Source: an uncultured Clostridia bacterium (GTDB lineage: Bacteria; Bacillota; Clostridia; TANB77; CAG-508). From it: 25,257 nucleotides of DNA. Below, one piece after another: positions 16,875 through 25,257 of this stretch. Position 1 is the stretch's first letter; each line of letters begins with the position of its first letter. The translations under genes and the position numbers were made by a program. The notes beneath the pieces were generated by a model. That model did no database searches and was not told where the DNA came from. It saw only the letters and a program-made list of their open reading frames with translations. The stretch covers positions 1-25,257 of the forward strand of contig CAKPPS010000020.1 of NCBI GenBank assembly GCA_934177795.1, in the 5' to 3' direction.

Positions 16875-17741
16875 ATGAAATTAGGTATTTGCTTAGCAGG
16901 TGGAGGAGTAAAAGGAGCGGCACATATAGGAGCAATAAAAGCATTAGAAGAAAATAATATAAAATTTCAATATATATCTGGAACTTCATCTGGAAGTATA
17001 GTTGCAGCATTGTATGCAAGTGGATATACAACAGATGAAATTTATAATATTTTTAAAAAATATTGTAAAAAAATAAAATATATAGATATTAAAAATATAT
17101 TCAAATGTGTTTTTGGTATTATTTTTACAGGAAAAATAATAATAGATGGATTAAATTCAGGAAAACAAATTGAAAAATTAATAAATAAAGTATGTATAAA
17201 AAAGAATATAGAAAACATACAAGATATTAAAATGCCACTTGTTATTCCAAGTGTTGATATGTATAATGGTAAATTATATTGTTTTACTTCAAAAATGGAT
17301 AGAAAATCATTTTCGGATGAAATAGAATACATTAATGATATAAACATTGGAAAAGCAGTAAGAGCAAGTTGTAGTTATCCAGTTGTTTTTTCTCCATGTG
17401 ATTATAAAGATACAAAATTATTAGATGGTGGAATTAGAGAGAATGTGCCATGGAAAGAAACCAAAGATATAGGTGCAAATAAAGTATTAAGTTTTGTTTT
17501 TGAAAATGATGTAGATGAAAAGTGTTGTAAAAATTTTATAGATGTAGCAGATAGATCAATTCAGTTATTATGTAGAGAGCTATCTAATTATGAATTAGAT
17601 GGAGTTGATTATATGGTAAAATTTAAAAGTAAAAAAACATCACTATTAGATATGAGTAAAATTGATGAATTATATGAATTAGGTTATAATCAAACAATAA
17701 AGAATATAGAAAATATTAAAAATTTAATAAAAATAATATAA
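16875..17741 (+). CDS. patatin-like phospholipase
   Basis: A 288-residue acyl hydrolase of the patatin/RssA family. All key elements are present: the oxyanion loop GGGVKG (9-14), the nucleophile elbow GTSSG with Ser38 (36-40), and the catalytic-dyad aspartate in DGG (Asp184, 184-186). It is short, has no signal peptide or membrane helix, and is therefore predicted to be cytoplasmic, as RssA-type proteins are. These enzymes cleave acyl esters of phospholipids. The gene follows the T4SS operon after a hairpin, has AAGGTGAT before the ATG, and ends at a strong terminator. Patatins are known effectors of some secretion systems, but nothing in this sequence shows that this one is exported. A housekeeping lipid-turnover role is equally possible. 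Confidence 0.9.
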   Translation: MKLGICLAGGGVKGAAHIGAIKALEENNIKFQYISGTSSGSIVAALYASGYTTDEIYNIFKKYCKKIKYIDIKNIFKCVFGIIFTGKIIIDGLNSGKQIEKLINKVCIKKNIENIQDIKMPLVIPSVDMYNGKLYCFTSKMDRKSFSDEIEYINDINIGKAVRASCSYPVVFSPCDYKDTKLLDGGIRENVPWKETKDIGANKVLSFVFENDVDEKCCKNFIDVADRSIQLLCRELSNYELDGVDYMVKFKSKKTSLLDMSKIDELYELGYNQTIKNIENIKNLIKII

Positions 17742-17743
17742 GT

Positions 17744-17776
17744 AAAACGGATTAGATTTTAACTCTAATCCGTTTT
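17744..17776. terminator. bidirectional terminator between converging genes
   Basis: The 13-bp stem 17744-17756/17764-17776 (core ACGGATTAGA) has A and T tracts on its two sides, so it can end both the lipase transcript (plus strand) and the activator-like gene (minus strand). Confidence 0.85.
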
Positions 17777-17794
17777 TTAAAATTAAATATTTAA

Positions 17795-20700
17795 TTATTC
17801 TGCAATTTTTGTTTTTTCATTTTGTAAATCTATAGTTTCATTTTCTTTTTCTGTTGCTAATTTTTCTTTTTGTTTTAATTTTAAATTATCTTTTGCAACA
17901 GTCATAAGTAATTTTATTCTATTTGTTTGGTTAGATTCACTTGCACCTGGATCATAGTCTACAGGAGAAATATTTGCATCTGGGTATTTTGCTCTTATTG
18001 TTTTAATAACTCCTTTTCCAACTACATGGTTTGGTAAACAAGCAAATGGTTGAACACATATAATGTTTGGAATTCCGTTTTCAATATATTCTATCATTTC
18101 TGCTGTTAAGAACCAACCTTCACCTGTTTGATTTCCTATAGATAAAACATCTTTTACTTGTTTTTCTAAATGCCAAATATCACATGGAGGTAAGTAATTT
18201 TTCTTAGAATTAGCTAATGCTAATCTTAAATCTTTTTCTAATAAATCTATTAATTTAATAGCAACTTTAGAAATTTTTGCAGAAGTTTTATTTATATTTA
18301 GTAAAGAATTAAATGTTATTTTATGTGTTGCCATAAATTTAACAAATCCCATAAAATCTGGTAATACAACTTCAGCTCCTTCTTTTTCTAATAAGTCTGC
18401 TACATAGTTATTTCCAAAAGGATGATATTTTATTAATACTTCACCAACTATACCAACTTTTGGTTTTTCTATTGTTGTATCTAATTCTATTTTTTCAAAA
18501 TCATTTACTATATCATAAATACTTTTTTTAAATTCATTATTTGATGATTTTATAAGTAATTTTTTGCATTTTTCCATCCATTTATCAAATAATGCTTGTG
18601 TTTCACCTTTATTTACTTCATATGCTCTATTTTTTGTAAGCATTTTTTGTAGTAAATCTGCATATATAACCATTTTTATAAGTCTTTCAATTAAAGGAAC
18701 TGTTATTTTAAATCCAGGCATTTTTTCCATACCAACAACATTAAATGAGATAACTGGAATATTTTCAAATCCTGCATCTTTTAATGCTTTTCTAATAAAT
18801 CCTATATAGTTTGTTGCTCTACATCCTCCACCTGTTTGTGACATTATTAATGCTGTTTTATTTAGGTCATATTTTCCAGATTGAAGTGCTTCTATCATTT
18901 GACCTGTTACTAATATTGATGGATAACAAGCATCATTATTTACATATTTTAATCCTGTTTCTACTGTATGTTGAGTACATTCTCTTAATAATTCTACTTT
19001 GTAACCAGAGGCTGCAACTGCTGTTTCTAATAATTCAAAATGTATAGGAGCCATTTGAGGAATTAATATTGTATAATCTTTTTTCATTTCTTTAGTAAAG
19101 ATTTTTTTCTTAATTCCGTAGTCACCTAAGGCTTTTTCTTTATTTTTTATACGTTTATTTATACTTGCTAGAAGTGATCTTATACGAATTCTTACAGCAC
19201 CTAAGTTATTAACTTCATCTATTTTTATTAGTGTGTACATTTTATTATAGCTTGAAAGTATTTCTTCAACTTGATCTGTTGTTACAGCATCAACACCACA
19301 ACCAAATGAATTTAATTGTACTAATTCTAAATTATCATGTTTACCAACGAAATCCGCAGCAGCATAAAGTCTAGCATGGAATACCCATTGATCAACGACT
19401 CTTAAAGGCCTTTTTGCTTGTGCTAGGTGTGAAATGCTATCTTCTGTTAAAACACAAAGTCCTAAAGATGTTATTAATGTATCAATTCCATGGTTTATTT
19501 CTGGGTCTATATGATAAGGTCTACCTGCTAAAACAATACCTTTTAAATTATTTTCTTCTATGTATCTAACTGTTTCTTTTCCTTTATTTCTAATGTCTTC
19601 TTTACATTTTTGATATTCTGCTTCTGCTTTATTTGCAGCTTCTGTTAGTTCTTGTTTTGTAAAATTATATTCTTTAAATTCATCTAATTCCATAATTTTC
19701 TTAACTAAGTTTTTACAATCAAATGGTAAAAATGGATTAATAAATTTAATTTTATTTTTATTTAAGTCTTCTACATTATTTCTAATAACTTCAGAATAAG
19801 ATATAACTATTGGACAGTTATATTTATTATCTGCTTTTTCATATTCTTTTCTAGAATATGGCATACAAGGATAAAATATTGTCTTAATTCCTTGTTCTAT
19901 TAGACTTTCTATATGTCCATGTGCAAGTTTTGCAGGATAACATACAGATTCGGAAGGCATAGATTCCATACCTTTTTCATATGTTTTTCTTGTACTTTTC
20001 TCTGATATTATAACTCTAAATCCTAATTCTGTAAGGAATGTAAACCAAAATGGATAATCTTCATACATATTTAGAACTCTAGGAATTCCTATAGTTCCTC
20101 TTACAGCATATTGTTCTTCTAGAGGTTTATAATCAAAAATTCTATTGTATTTAAATTGTACTAAATTAGGCAATTTGGCATTATTTGAAACAATACCAGC
20201 ACCTTTTTCACAACGATTTCCTGATATATATGTAGCACCATTATTAAATCTATTAACTGTTAATTTACAGTGATTTTCACATCTGTTGCAACGTGTATGT
20301 GTTACTTTTATATCTAAATTGTGTAAATCTTCTAATTTTGATATTGTAGAAACATATTCCATGTCTAAATTAGTTTCATATTGTTCTTTAGAAAGTAAAG
20401 CCATACCATAGGCACCCATAAGTCCTGCTATATCAGGTCTTATTACATTTTTTCCTACTATTTTTTCAAATGCTCTTAAAACAGCATCATTATAGAATGT
20501 TCCACCTTGTACAACTATATGATTTCCAAGTGTTTCTACATTTCTTACTTTCATAACTTTTTGAATTGCATTTTTTATAACAGAATAAGATAAACCACTT
20601 GAAATATCTCCAACAGAATATCCTTCTTTTTGAGCTTGTTTTATTTTTGAGTTCATAAATACAGTACATCTTGAGCCTAAATCTACAGGTCTTTTTGCAT

Positions 20701-22117
20701 GTATTGCTTCTTTAACAAATTCAGATATATCCAAATTTAAACTTTTTGCAAATGTTTCTATAAATGATCCACATCCTGATGAACATGCCTCATTTAACAT
20801 TATATTATCAATTGCATTATTTTTCATTTTGATATATTTCATATCTTGACCCCCAATGTCTACAATACTTGTAACATTTGGTTCAAATTTTTTAGCAGCT
20901 GTATAATGTGCTATTGTTTCTATTTCATTTAAGTCGATATTTAATGCTGTTTGTATTAATTTTTCTCCGTATCCTGTAACACCACTATATCTTATAGTTA
21001 CATTTTCAGGTAAAATATTATATAAATCTTCTAGCATTTTTATAACACTTTGTAAAGGGTTTCCTTCATTGCTTCCGTAAGATGAATATAATAAAGTTCC
21101 TTCAGTATCTATTAAGACTAATTTTGTAGTTGTAGATCCTGCATCAATACCTATAAAAGCATCTCCTTTATAAGTTGATAGGTCTTTCTTTTCTACTTTT
21201 GTTTTATCATGTCTTTTTTTAAACTCTTCATATTCTTTCTCATCTTTAAATAAAGGTTCTAATGGATGTGTTGTATTGTCTTGAGAATTCTTTAAATTTT
21301 CTATTTTTTGTTTTAATTCGTATACTGTTATTAAATCTGAATCAACAGAATCTAAAGCTGCTCCTTTTGCAACTAAAAGGTGGGCTTCTTCTGGAACAAT
21401 TATTTCATCTGGTTGTAGATTTAATGTTTCTATAAATCTTTTTCTTAATTCTGGTAAGTAATTAAGAGGACCTCCTAAAAATGCAACATTTCCTCTAATT
21501 GGTCTACCACATGCTAAACCACTAATAGTTTGGTTAACTACAGCTTGGAATATAGATGCTGCTATATCTTCTTTTGCAGCTCCTTCATTTATAAGTGGTT
21601 GTATATCTGTTTTTGCAAAAACTCCACAACGAGATGCAATTGGATATATCATTGTGTGTTTTTTTGCAAGTTCGTTTAATCCAGCAGTGTCAGTATGTAA
21701 TAGTGATGCCATTTGATCTAAAAAAGCTCCAGTTCCACCTGCACATGTACCATTCATACGTTGTTCAATTGATTTATCAAAATATATTATTTTTGCATCT
21801 TCTCCTCCAAGTTCTATAACCACATCTGTTTTTGGAATATATTTTTCTACAACTCTTTTACAAGATACAACTTCTTGTATAAATTTAACTCCTAAAAAAT
21901 TTGCTGCAGACATAGCACCAGAGCCGGTTAATGCCAATGTAAATTTATCATTTGGATATTTTTCACATAATTCTTCTAACACAGTACAAACTGTATTTTT
22001 TGTATCAGAAAAGTGTCTTCTATAATCATTATAAATTGTTTCAAATTTGTCATTCATTACTATAACTTTTACAGTTGTAGATCCAACATCTAATCCGATA
22101 TGTAAAATATTATTCAT
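17795..22117 (-). CDS. giant 2-hydroxyacyl-CoA dehydratase activator-like protein (BadF/HgdC type)
   Basis: A 1440-residue protein made of several units. Two ASKHA-type ATPase domains come first. The first starts with IGLDVGSTT (7-15) and has a cluster-ligand motif CAGG at Cys125. The second starts with IGIDAGSTT (about 322-330) and has CSSGC at Cys445/449. Each is followed by a conserved 'SRC.VF' motif. A Cys cluster (Cys610, 613, 617 and one near 636) precedes a DUF2229-like domain and a C-terminal part resembling the dehydratase subunits (CYP and QPFACLPNH motifs). Activators of this family use an iron-sulfur cluster and ATP for low-potential electron transfer in anaerobes. The long fused form is widespread in Clostridia, but its substrate is not settled. 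AAAGGAG lies upstream of the ATG. The length matches the family. Confidence 0.9.
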   Translation of the reverse strand: MNNILHIGLDVGSTTVKVIVMNDKFETIYNDYRRHFSDTKNTVCTVLEELCEKYPNDKFTLALTGSGAMSAANFLGVKFIQEVVSCKRVVEKYIPKTDVVIELGGEDAKIIYFDKSIEQRMNGTCAGGTGAFLDQMASLLHTDTAGLNELAKKHTMIYPIASRCGVFAKTDIQPLINEGAAKEDIAASIFQAVVNQTISGLACGRPIRGNVAFLGGPLNYLPELRKRFIETLNLQPDEIIVPEEAHLLVAKGAALDSVDSDLITVYELKQKIENLKNSQDNTTHPLEPLFKDEKEYEEFKKRHDKTKVEKKDLSTYKGDAFIGIDAGSTTTKLVLIDTEGTLLYSSYGSNEGNPLQSVIKMLEDLYNILPENVTIRYSGVTGYGEKLIQTALNIDLNEIETIAHYTAAKKFEPNVTSIVDIGGQDMKYIKMKNNAIDNIMLNEACSSGCGSFIETFAKSLNLDISEFVKEAIHAKRPVDLGSRCTVFMNSKIKQAQKEGYSVGDISSGLSYSVIKNAIQKVMKVRNVETLGNHIVVQGGTFYNDAVLRAFEKIVGKNVIRPDIAGLMGAYGMALLSKEQYETNLDMEYVSTISKLEDLHNLDIKVTHTRCNRCENHCKLTVNRFNNGATYISGNRCEKGAGIVSNNAKLPNLVQFKYNRIFDYKPLEEQYAVRGTIGIPRVLNMYEDYPFWFTFLTELGFRVIISEKSTRKTYEKGMESMPSESVCYPAKLAHGHIESLIEQGIKTIFYPCMPYSRKEYEKADNKYNCPIVISYSEVIRNNVEDLNKNKIKFINPFLPFDCKNLVKKIMELDEFKEYNFTKQELTEAANKAEAEYQKCKEDIRNKGKETVRYIEENNLKGIVLAGRPYHIDPEINHGIDTLITSLGLCVLTEDSISHLAQAKRPLRVVDQWVFHARLYAAADFVGKHDNLELVQLNSFGCGVDAVTTDQVEEILSSYNKMYTLIKIDEVNNLGAVRIRIRSLLASINKRIKNKEKALGDYGIKKKIFTKEMKKDYTILIPQMAPIHFELLETAVAASGYKVELLRECTQHTVETGLKYVNNDACYPSILVTGQMIEALQSGKYDLNKTALIMSQTGGGCRATNYIGFIRKALKDAGFENIPVISFNVVGMEKMPGFKITVPLIERLIKMVIYADLLQKMLTKNRAYEVNKGETQALFDKWMEKCKKLLIKSSNNEFKKSIYDIVNDFEKIELDTTIEKPKVGIVGEVLIKYHPFGNNYVADLLEKEGAEVVLPDFMGFVKFMATHKITFNSLLNINKTSAKISKVAIKLIDLLEKDLRLALANSKKNYLPPCDIWHLEKQVKDVLSIGNQTGEGWFLTAEMIEYIENGIPNIICVQPFACLPNHVVGKGVIKTIRAKYPDANISPVDYDPGASESNQTNRIKLLMTVAKDNLKLKQKEKLATEKENETIDLQNEKTKIAE

Positions 22118-22161
22118 TTCAACTACTCCTTTTTTGTCGTTTCCCCATAATTTTCTTCCTT

Positions 22162-22190
22162 ATTGTATACGGAAATTGGCATTTTGTCAA
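22162..22190 (-). promoter_or_regulatory. promoter of the activator-like gene
   Basis: On the minus strand, TTGACA (22190-22185), a 17-base spacer and TACAAT (22167-22162), about 45 bases before the start codon. There is no terminator between it and the VanW-family gene, so read-through from that gene is also possible. Confidence 0.7.
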
Positions 22191-22209
22191 AGGCAGAATA
22201 TGGAAAAAA

Positions 22210-23751
22210 TTAATGGGTTTTATATGTGTCTTTACATATAACTTTTGAACTTATAACTTTACCATTTTGTTTAAGTGTTTTCCATGTTGTAGAATAGATA
22301 TATTTTGAAGTTCTGCTTGTTACTTTAGATGTAATTACAACTTCATATTCATTATTTTCTCTTAATCCATATATATCAAATTTTGCAATTCCATTATTTA
22401 CAGAACAAACTATTTTAATAGGATAATTTCTAGTGTTTTTAAATTTAAAATCTTGTGCTCCATATACAACAGTTGCATCTCTTCCAGCTGTTACATAAGA
22501 TGGAACAAATTGATGATTCCTTCTTTCTGTTATTTCTAAATTAGCATAAACAACTGCATTAAATAACGTTGATGATATTTGACAAATACCACCTGCAAGA
22601 CCATCAACAACTTTTCCATCTTGATAGATTGCAGCATCTTTATATCCTGCTTCTATTGTTCTTTTTCCTACAATTTTATTAAAAGAAAAGGTTTCTCCAG
22701 GCATAATAACAGTTCCATTTATTTTATTAGCAGCAAGTCTAAGATTTGTAGTTCTATTTTTATTTGAAGTAACATATCTAGTACTAAAAGTAGATAATAA
22801 ATCTGGAAAGGCTTCCATACCTAACATACTTGTTGTTATATTTGGATATAGTGTTTTTAATGGTATTATATATTCGTCCTTTTTTGTTTCTAATAATTTG
22901 TTTATTTCTTCTGTAGAAATTGCAAAATCAAGACCGTTTTCAGATGCAATAACTGCACGAGGATTTTCTTGATATGATGCATTTACAGGTTGTTTATATA
23001 TTTCATTATGTATTTTATCTATATCTATTTTTTGTGGTTCTTTACTTTCAGTAGAAATTTCTAAAGTGTTATTTGAATATGATAAATCATATATTGAATT
23101 TATAATTGTATTTTTTGTCAAATTAATATCAACTATTGAACCTGTTTTTCCAGAAGTAATTATTAAATTATTTCCATCTATGTAATAACTACTTTCTATA
23201 ACAGTATCAGGTAATTTTGTTGATATATCTTCTAATGAGCTTATTAATTGTTTTTCATTATAAACTAGTTGTGGTTCAATATTTATAGGTGAAAAGAATA
23301 ATTTTATTGTATTTAAATCATTAATAAAAAAATTATTATTTCTAGTATAATTATATGCAATATCTAAAGAACCAGCAATATCAAATGTTGCTTCCAATTG
23401 TTCCATATTTATGGTTGTTGTATAATCATTATGTTTTAAAGTTATATTTTCTGCCATATTATCATTTAAATAATTTTCAATTTTTATTTTTGCTTTGTTA
23501 TAAGTCAATCCAGATATATCAATATCTTTCACTAAAATTCCATTTGCAAAAGTAGAGCTTTTATAAACATAAAAAGAAAATCCAATAAAAGTAAGTAATA
23601 ATATTAATATAAATAATCCTATTAATATTAAGTATGTTTTTAATATATGCAAATCTTTTACTGTATTAATTATATTTTGGTTTTGTAAATTATAATTTGA
23701 ATTTGAAATAGCATTTTCTTTTTTTTCTTCTTTTTCTTCGGTTAATAGCAT
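22210..23751 (-). CDS. VanW-family cell-wall-associated protein
   Basis: A 513-residue protein. A charged cytoplasmic tail of about 38 residues precedes one membrane helix (39-63). Two putative peptidoglycan-binding-like repeats (PG_binding_4 type, about 80-190 and 215-320) follow, and then the VanW domain (about 325-455) with its hallmark segment GGICQISSTLFNA near residue 385. A strand-rich tail of about 55 residues closes it. This order (helix, PG_binding_4, VanW) is the common YoaR-like form in Bacillota, thought to sit on the outer face of the membrane and contact the wall. The molecular function is not known, and the name comes from some vancomycin-resistance clusters. No resistance genes are nearby, so resistance should not be inferred. 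The start follows TAGGAG. Confidence 0.9.
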   Translation of the reverse strand: MLLTEEKEEKKENAISNSNYNLQNQNIINTVKDLHILKTYLILIGLFILILLLTFIGFSFYVYKSSTFANGILVKDIDISGLTYNKAKIKIENYLNDNMAENITLKHNDYTTTINMEQLEATFDIAGSLDIAYNYTRNNNFFINDLNTIKLFFSPINIEPQLVYNEKQLISSLEDISTKLPDTVIESSYYIDGNNLIITSGKTGSIVDINLTKNTIINSIYDLSYSNNTLEISTESKEPQKIDIDKIHNEIYKQPVNASYQENPRAVIASENGLDFAISTEEINKLLETKKDEYIIPLKTLYPNITTSMLGMEAFPDLLSTFSTRYVTSNKNRTTNLRLAANKINGTVIMPGETFSFNKIVGKRTIEAGYKDAAIYQDGKVVDGLAGGICQISSTLFNAVVYANLEITERRNHQFVPSYVTAGRDATVVYGAQDFKFKNTRNYPIKIVCSVNNGIAKFDIYGLRENNEYEVVITSKVTSRTSKYIYSTTWKTLKQNGKVISSKVICKDTYKTH

Positions 23752-23780
23752 ATTTTTTCTCCTATAATTATTTTAGGAAT

Positions 23781-23809
23781 ATTTTATCATATTTTGTAGA
23801 AATTTTAAA
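23781..23809 (-). promoter_or_regulatory. possible promoter of the VanW-family gene
   Basis: The minus strand shows TAAAAT (23786-23781) preceded by TG as an extended -10, with a weak TTTAAA box 17 bases further upstream. The -35 is poor and the region is almost pure AT, so support is limited. Confidence 0.35.
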
Positions 23810-23917
23810 TATATAAATATAATAAAATAATAGTTTGGAGTAATTTTATAATGTGGTTTTATTAATATATTTTTATTAAAATTATTTATGATATTTGTCC
23901 AATAATAGTTCTAAAAG

Positions 23918-23951
23918 TAATTTATTAATAATAATTATTATTAATAAATTA
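23918..23951. repeat. perfect 34-bp palindrome upstream of the GerMN-domain gene
   Basis: 17 bases (23918-23934) are followed immediately by their exact reverse complement (23935-23951), composed only of A and T. It ends on the first base of the ribosome binding site AAAGGAGG (23951-23958). It could be an operator or an RNA stem that sits at the edge of the site. Confidence 0.6.
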
Positions 23952-23963
23952 AAGGAGGTTTAT

Positions 23964-24500
23964 ATGAAAGGAAAAAGAATAATATTTTTATTTATTAGTA
24001 TTTTTATAATAATTGCAGTTGGTGGATATTTTGGAATTAAATATTTAAGAGGAAAAACAACAGAGAATCAAATTAAAGAATATGTACCTCAAGAAGAAAT
24101 TAATGATCAACAATATAGACAAACTATTGTAACTTTATATTTTAAAAACAAAGAAAATAATGAGATATCTACAGAAGCAAGATTAATTGATGCATCTAAA
24201 TTAATAAATAATCCTTATAATGAAATTGTTTCTTTATTAATTCAAGGACCAAAAAATGAAAAATTAGAAAGACTAATACCAGAGAATGTAAAAGTAAATA
24301 GTTGTACTATAAAAGATAATTGCGTTACTATAGATTTTTCAAAAGAATTTTTAAATTATAATAATGATGAAGAATTAAAAAATAAAATAATAAATAGTAT
24401 AGTAAATACATTAACAGAATTAACAGAAGTTAATTCAATTAAAATATTAATTGATGGAAATCAAAATGATAATTTTAAAGATGTATATGTTAGAATTTAA
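23964..24500 (+). CDS. GerMN-domain protein
   Basis: A 178-residue protein with a membrane helix or uncleaved signal (about 6-24). A short polar linker precedes a GerMN-like domain (about 50-178). The pattern shows strands around TIVTLYFKNKENN, a helical segment with LIQGPKNEKLERLIPENVKV, then VTIDFSKEF and a final VNSIKILIDG strand. GerMN domains occur in GerM of spore formers and in many envelope lipoproteins of Bacillota, where they are thought to bind cell-wall or envelope partners. There is no lipobox cysteine. A longer frame begins at 23895, but AAAGGAGG at 23951-23958 selects the ATG at 23964. The gene is divergent from the VanW gene. A sporulation role is possible but not shown. Confidence 0.85.
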   Translation: MKGKRIIFLFISIFIIIAVGGYFGIKYLRGKTTENQIKEYVPQEEINDQQYRQTIVTLYFKNKENNEISTEARLIDASKLINNPYNEIVSLLIQGPKNEKLERLIPENVKVNSCTIKDNCVTIDFSKEFLNYNNDEELKNKIINSIVNTLTELTEVNSIKILIDGNQNDNFKDVYVRI

Positions 24501-24513
24501 TTTATAATAAATA

Positions 24514-24539
24514 AAAAATAAATATTAATATTTATTTTT
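24514..24539. terminator. AT-only palindrome after the GerMN-domain gene
   Basis: 13 bases and their exact reverse complement (24514-24526/24527-24539), ending in five T on the plus strand and mirrored by five A at the other side. It sits between two converging genes and may act as a weak bidirectional terminator. The absence of G/C pairs makes that uncertain. Confidence 0.4.
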
Positions 24540-24546
24540 ATACATT

Positions 24547-24738
24547 TTATTTTAATATTTTATATAATTTTATATATTTATAAAAATTATTAAAATTATT
24601 TAAAAAATATTCAACATTATTTAAAGAATTAATTGTATTATTTTTTATTTTTTTAAAATTAAATTTATTTTTCTTTGGAGGTGGATTATCACCTCTATTT
24701 TCTATTAAATTATTATTACATCTATAAATATTATTCAT
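24547..24738 (-). CDS. small Asn/Lys-rich hypothetical protein
   Basis: A 63-residue frame with no recognisable family. It is worth keeping because its signals are good: AGGTG five bases before the ATG, and a promoter of near-consensus form upstream. Asparagine and lysine make up a large share of the residues, and a PPPKK stretch lies near residue 20. There is no signal peptide or membrane helix. Such composition is also what random AT-rich DNA gives, so the gene may be spurious. It converges with the GerMN-domain gene. Confidence 0.4.
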   Translation of the reverse strand: MNNIYRCNNNLIENRGDNPPPKKNKFNFKKIKNNTINSLNNVEYFLNNFNNFYKYIKLYKILK

Positions 24739-24760
24739 ATTATCACCTGACTTTTATAAT

Positions 24761-24789
24761 ATTATATGTATAAAAATATAAAGTGTGAA
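24761..24789 (-). promoter_or_regulatory. promoter candidate of the small minus-strand gene
   Basis: On the minus strand, TTCACA (24789-24784), a 17-base spacer and TATAAT (24766-24761). The start point would fall near 24754, just upstream of the AGGTG site of the 63-residue frame. Confidence 0.5.
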
Positions 24790-25112
24790 AAAATATTCTG
24801 CCTCTTTTAGAGTTACATAAATACAAAAAAGAAGGGATTATTTTTAAGATTATAGTGATACTTATAAATAGAGAAAAAAAGTTAAATAGTAAACATAATA
24901 CTACAATTTTGGAAATCTATATGCTAAATTTAAAGCATATCACATGGAGGAAAGATAACGGGTTACTAGAATTTAAAGAAATGGACTTTTAAAGTAAGAA
25001 TATTGTTGGAAGGCAAATATTTGCATATACAAGTAAACATAAAGCACAAAAATGTGAAGAGATGTATAAGGAAGATTTTCAAAGAAGTAAACAATATGAT
25101 AATAAAAAATAA
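24789..25112 (+). pseudogene. possible decayed coding sequence
   Basis: One plus-strand frame stays open from 24789 to 24989, has a single TAA at 24990-24992, and continues in the same frame to a TAA at 25110-25112. There is no start codon near its 5' end. The part after the internal stop (...GRQIFAYTSKHKAQKCEEMY...) has a balanced, protein-like composition unlike the surrounding AT runs, and local GC is somewhat higher. I do not recognise the family. A relic of a mobile element or of a lost gene is possible, and chance is not excluded. The rest of the stretch from 24740 to the window end shows nothing else I can support. Confidence 0.3.
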
Positions 25113-25257
25113 TTGGCTTAAAATGTATTTTAAGACTTAAAAAATTTTTATTTTTGAAAAAATAATTAAAAATTGTAGAGTTTAAAAAATTAAAATTTAA
25201 ATAAATCATTTTTAATGAATATACTATATTAAATTTATTATTAATTGAAGTAATTAA

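Noticed and set aside
22210..23751. Vancomycin resistance suggested by the VanW-family gene
   Set aside because: No ligase, dehydrogenase or dipeptidase of a van cluster is present. VanW-family proteins are common in Bacillota without resistance.
23918..24539. CRISPR array from repeated AT palindromes
   Set aside because: There are no regularly spaced direct repeats, only two unrelated AT palindromes around one gene.
24973..25209. A 78-codon minus-strand frame near the right end
   Set aside because: Phe/Tyr-rich composition typical of antisense AT-rich DNA, no ribosome binding site, and it lies opposite the better plus-strand relic.

Overview
The window comes from a very AT-rich, low-GC Gram-positive bacterium, most likely an anaerobic Clostridia-type member of the Bacillota. 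The support is strong AAGGAGG-type ribosome binding sites, sigma-A promoters of TTGACA/TATAAT type, a VanW-family protein, a GerMN-domain lipoprotein-like protein, and a giant protein of the oxygen-sensitive 2-hydroxyacyl-CoA dehydratase activator family. I cannot name the species.

Layout. Positions 1-45 hold the 3' end of a serine-type tRNA, closed by a terminator and followed by a cluster of palindromes. Positions 396-1964 carry four tandem small pilin-like genes (VirB2/TrbC type, two membrane helices) ending at their own terminator. A strong extended -10 promoter (2116-2144) then starts a compact operon, 2181-16799: a PrgI/VirB3-like protein, a separate protein resembling the N-terminal part of VirB4, the VirB4 ATPase, two paralogous VirB6/TrbL-like membrane proteins, a VirB8-like protein, a membrane-anchor fragment joined out of frame to a large protein with three hydrolase-like modules (the VirB1 role), and a second single-pass protein with a VirB8-like layout. 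Together these are most of the parts of a Gram-positive type IV secretion system (T4SS): pilus/surface subunits, motor, channel, assembly factors and wall-cutting enzyme.

No relaxase, VirD4 coupling protein, integrase or replication gene is visible, so this stretch alone is not a self-transmissible element. It is either a chromosomal secretion or uptake machine, or a fragment of an element whose other genes lie outside the window. A patatin-like lipase follows the operon after an 18-bp inverted repeat.

From 17744 the content is chromosomal in character: a bidirectional terminator, the 1440-residue dehydratase-activator-like protein and a VanW-family protein (both on the minus strand), then a GerMN-domain protein on the plus strand preceded by a perfect 34-bp palindrome. 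The last 750 bases hold one plausible small minus-strand gene and a possible decayed plus-strand reading frame.

The points most worth following are the apparent frameshift near 12121-12191 that separates the membrane anchor from the triple-hydrolase protein, the unusual triple-hydrolase architecture itself, the four-pilin array with separate transcription, and a T4SS core with no visible DNA-processing genes.
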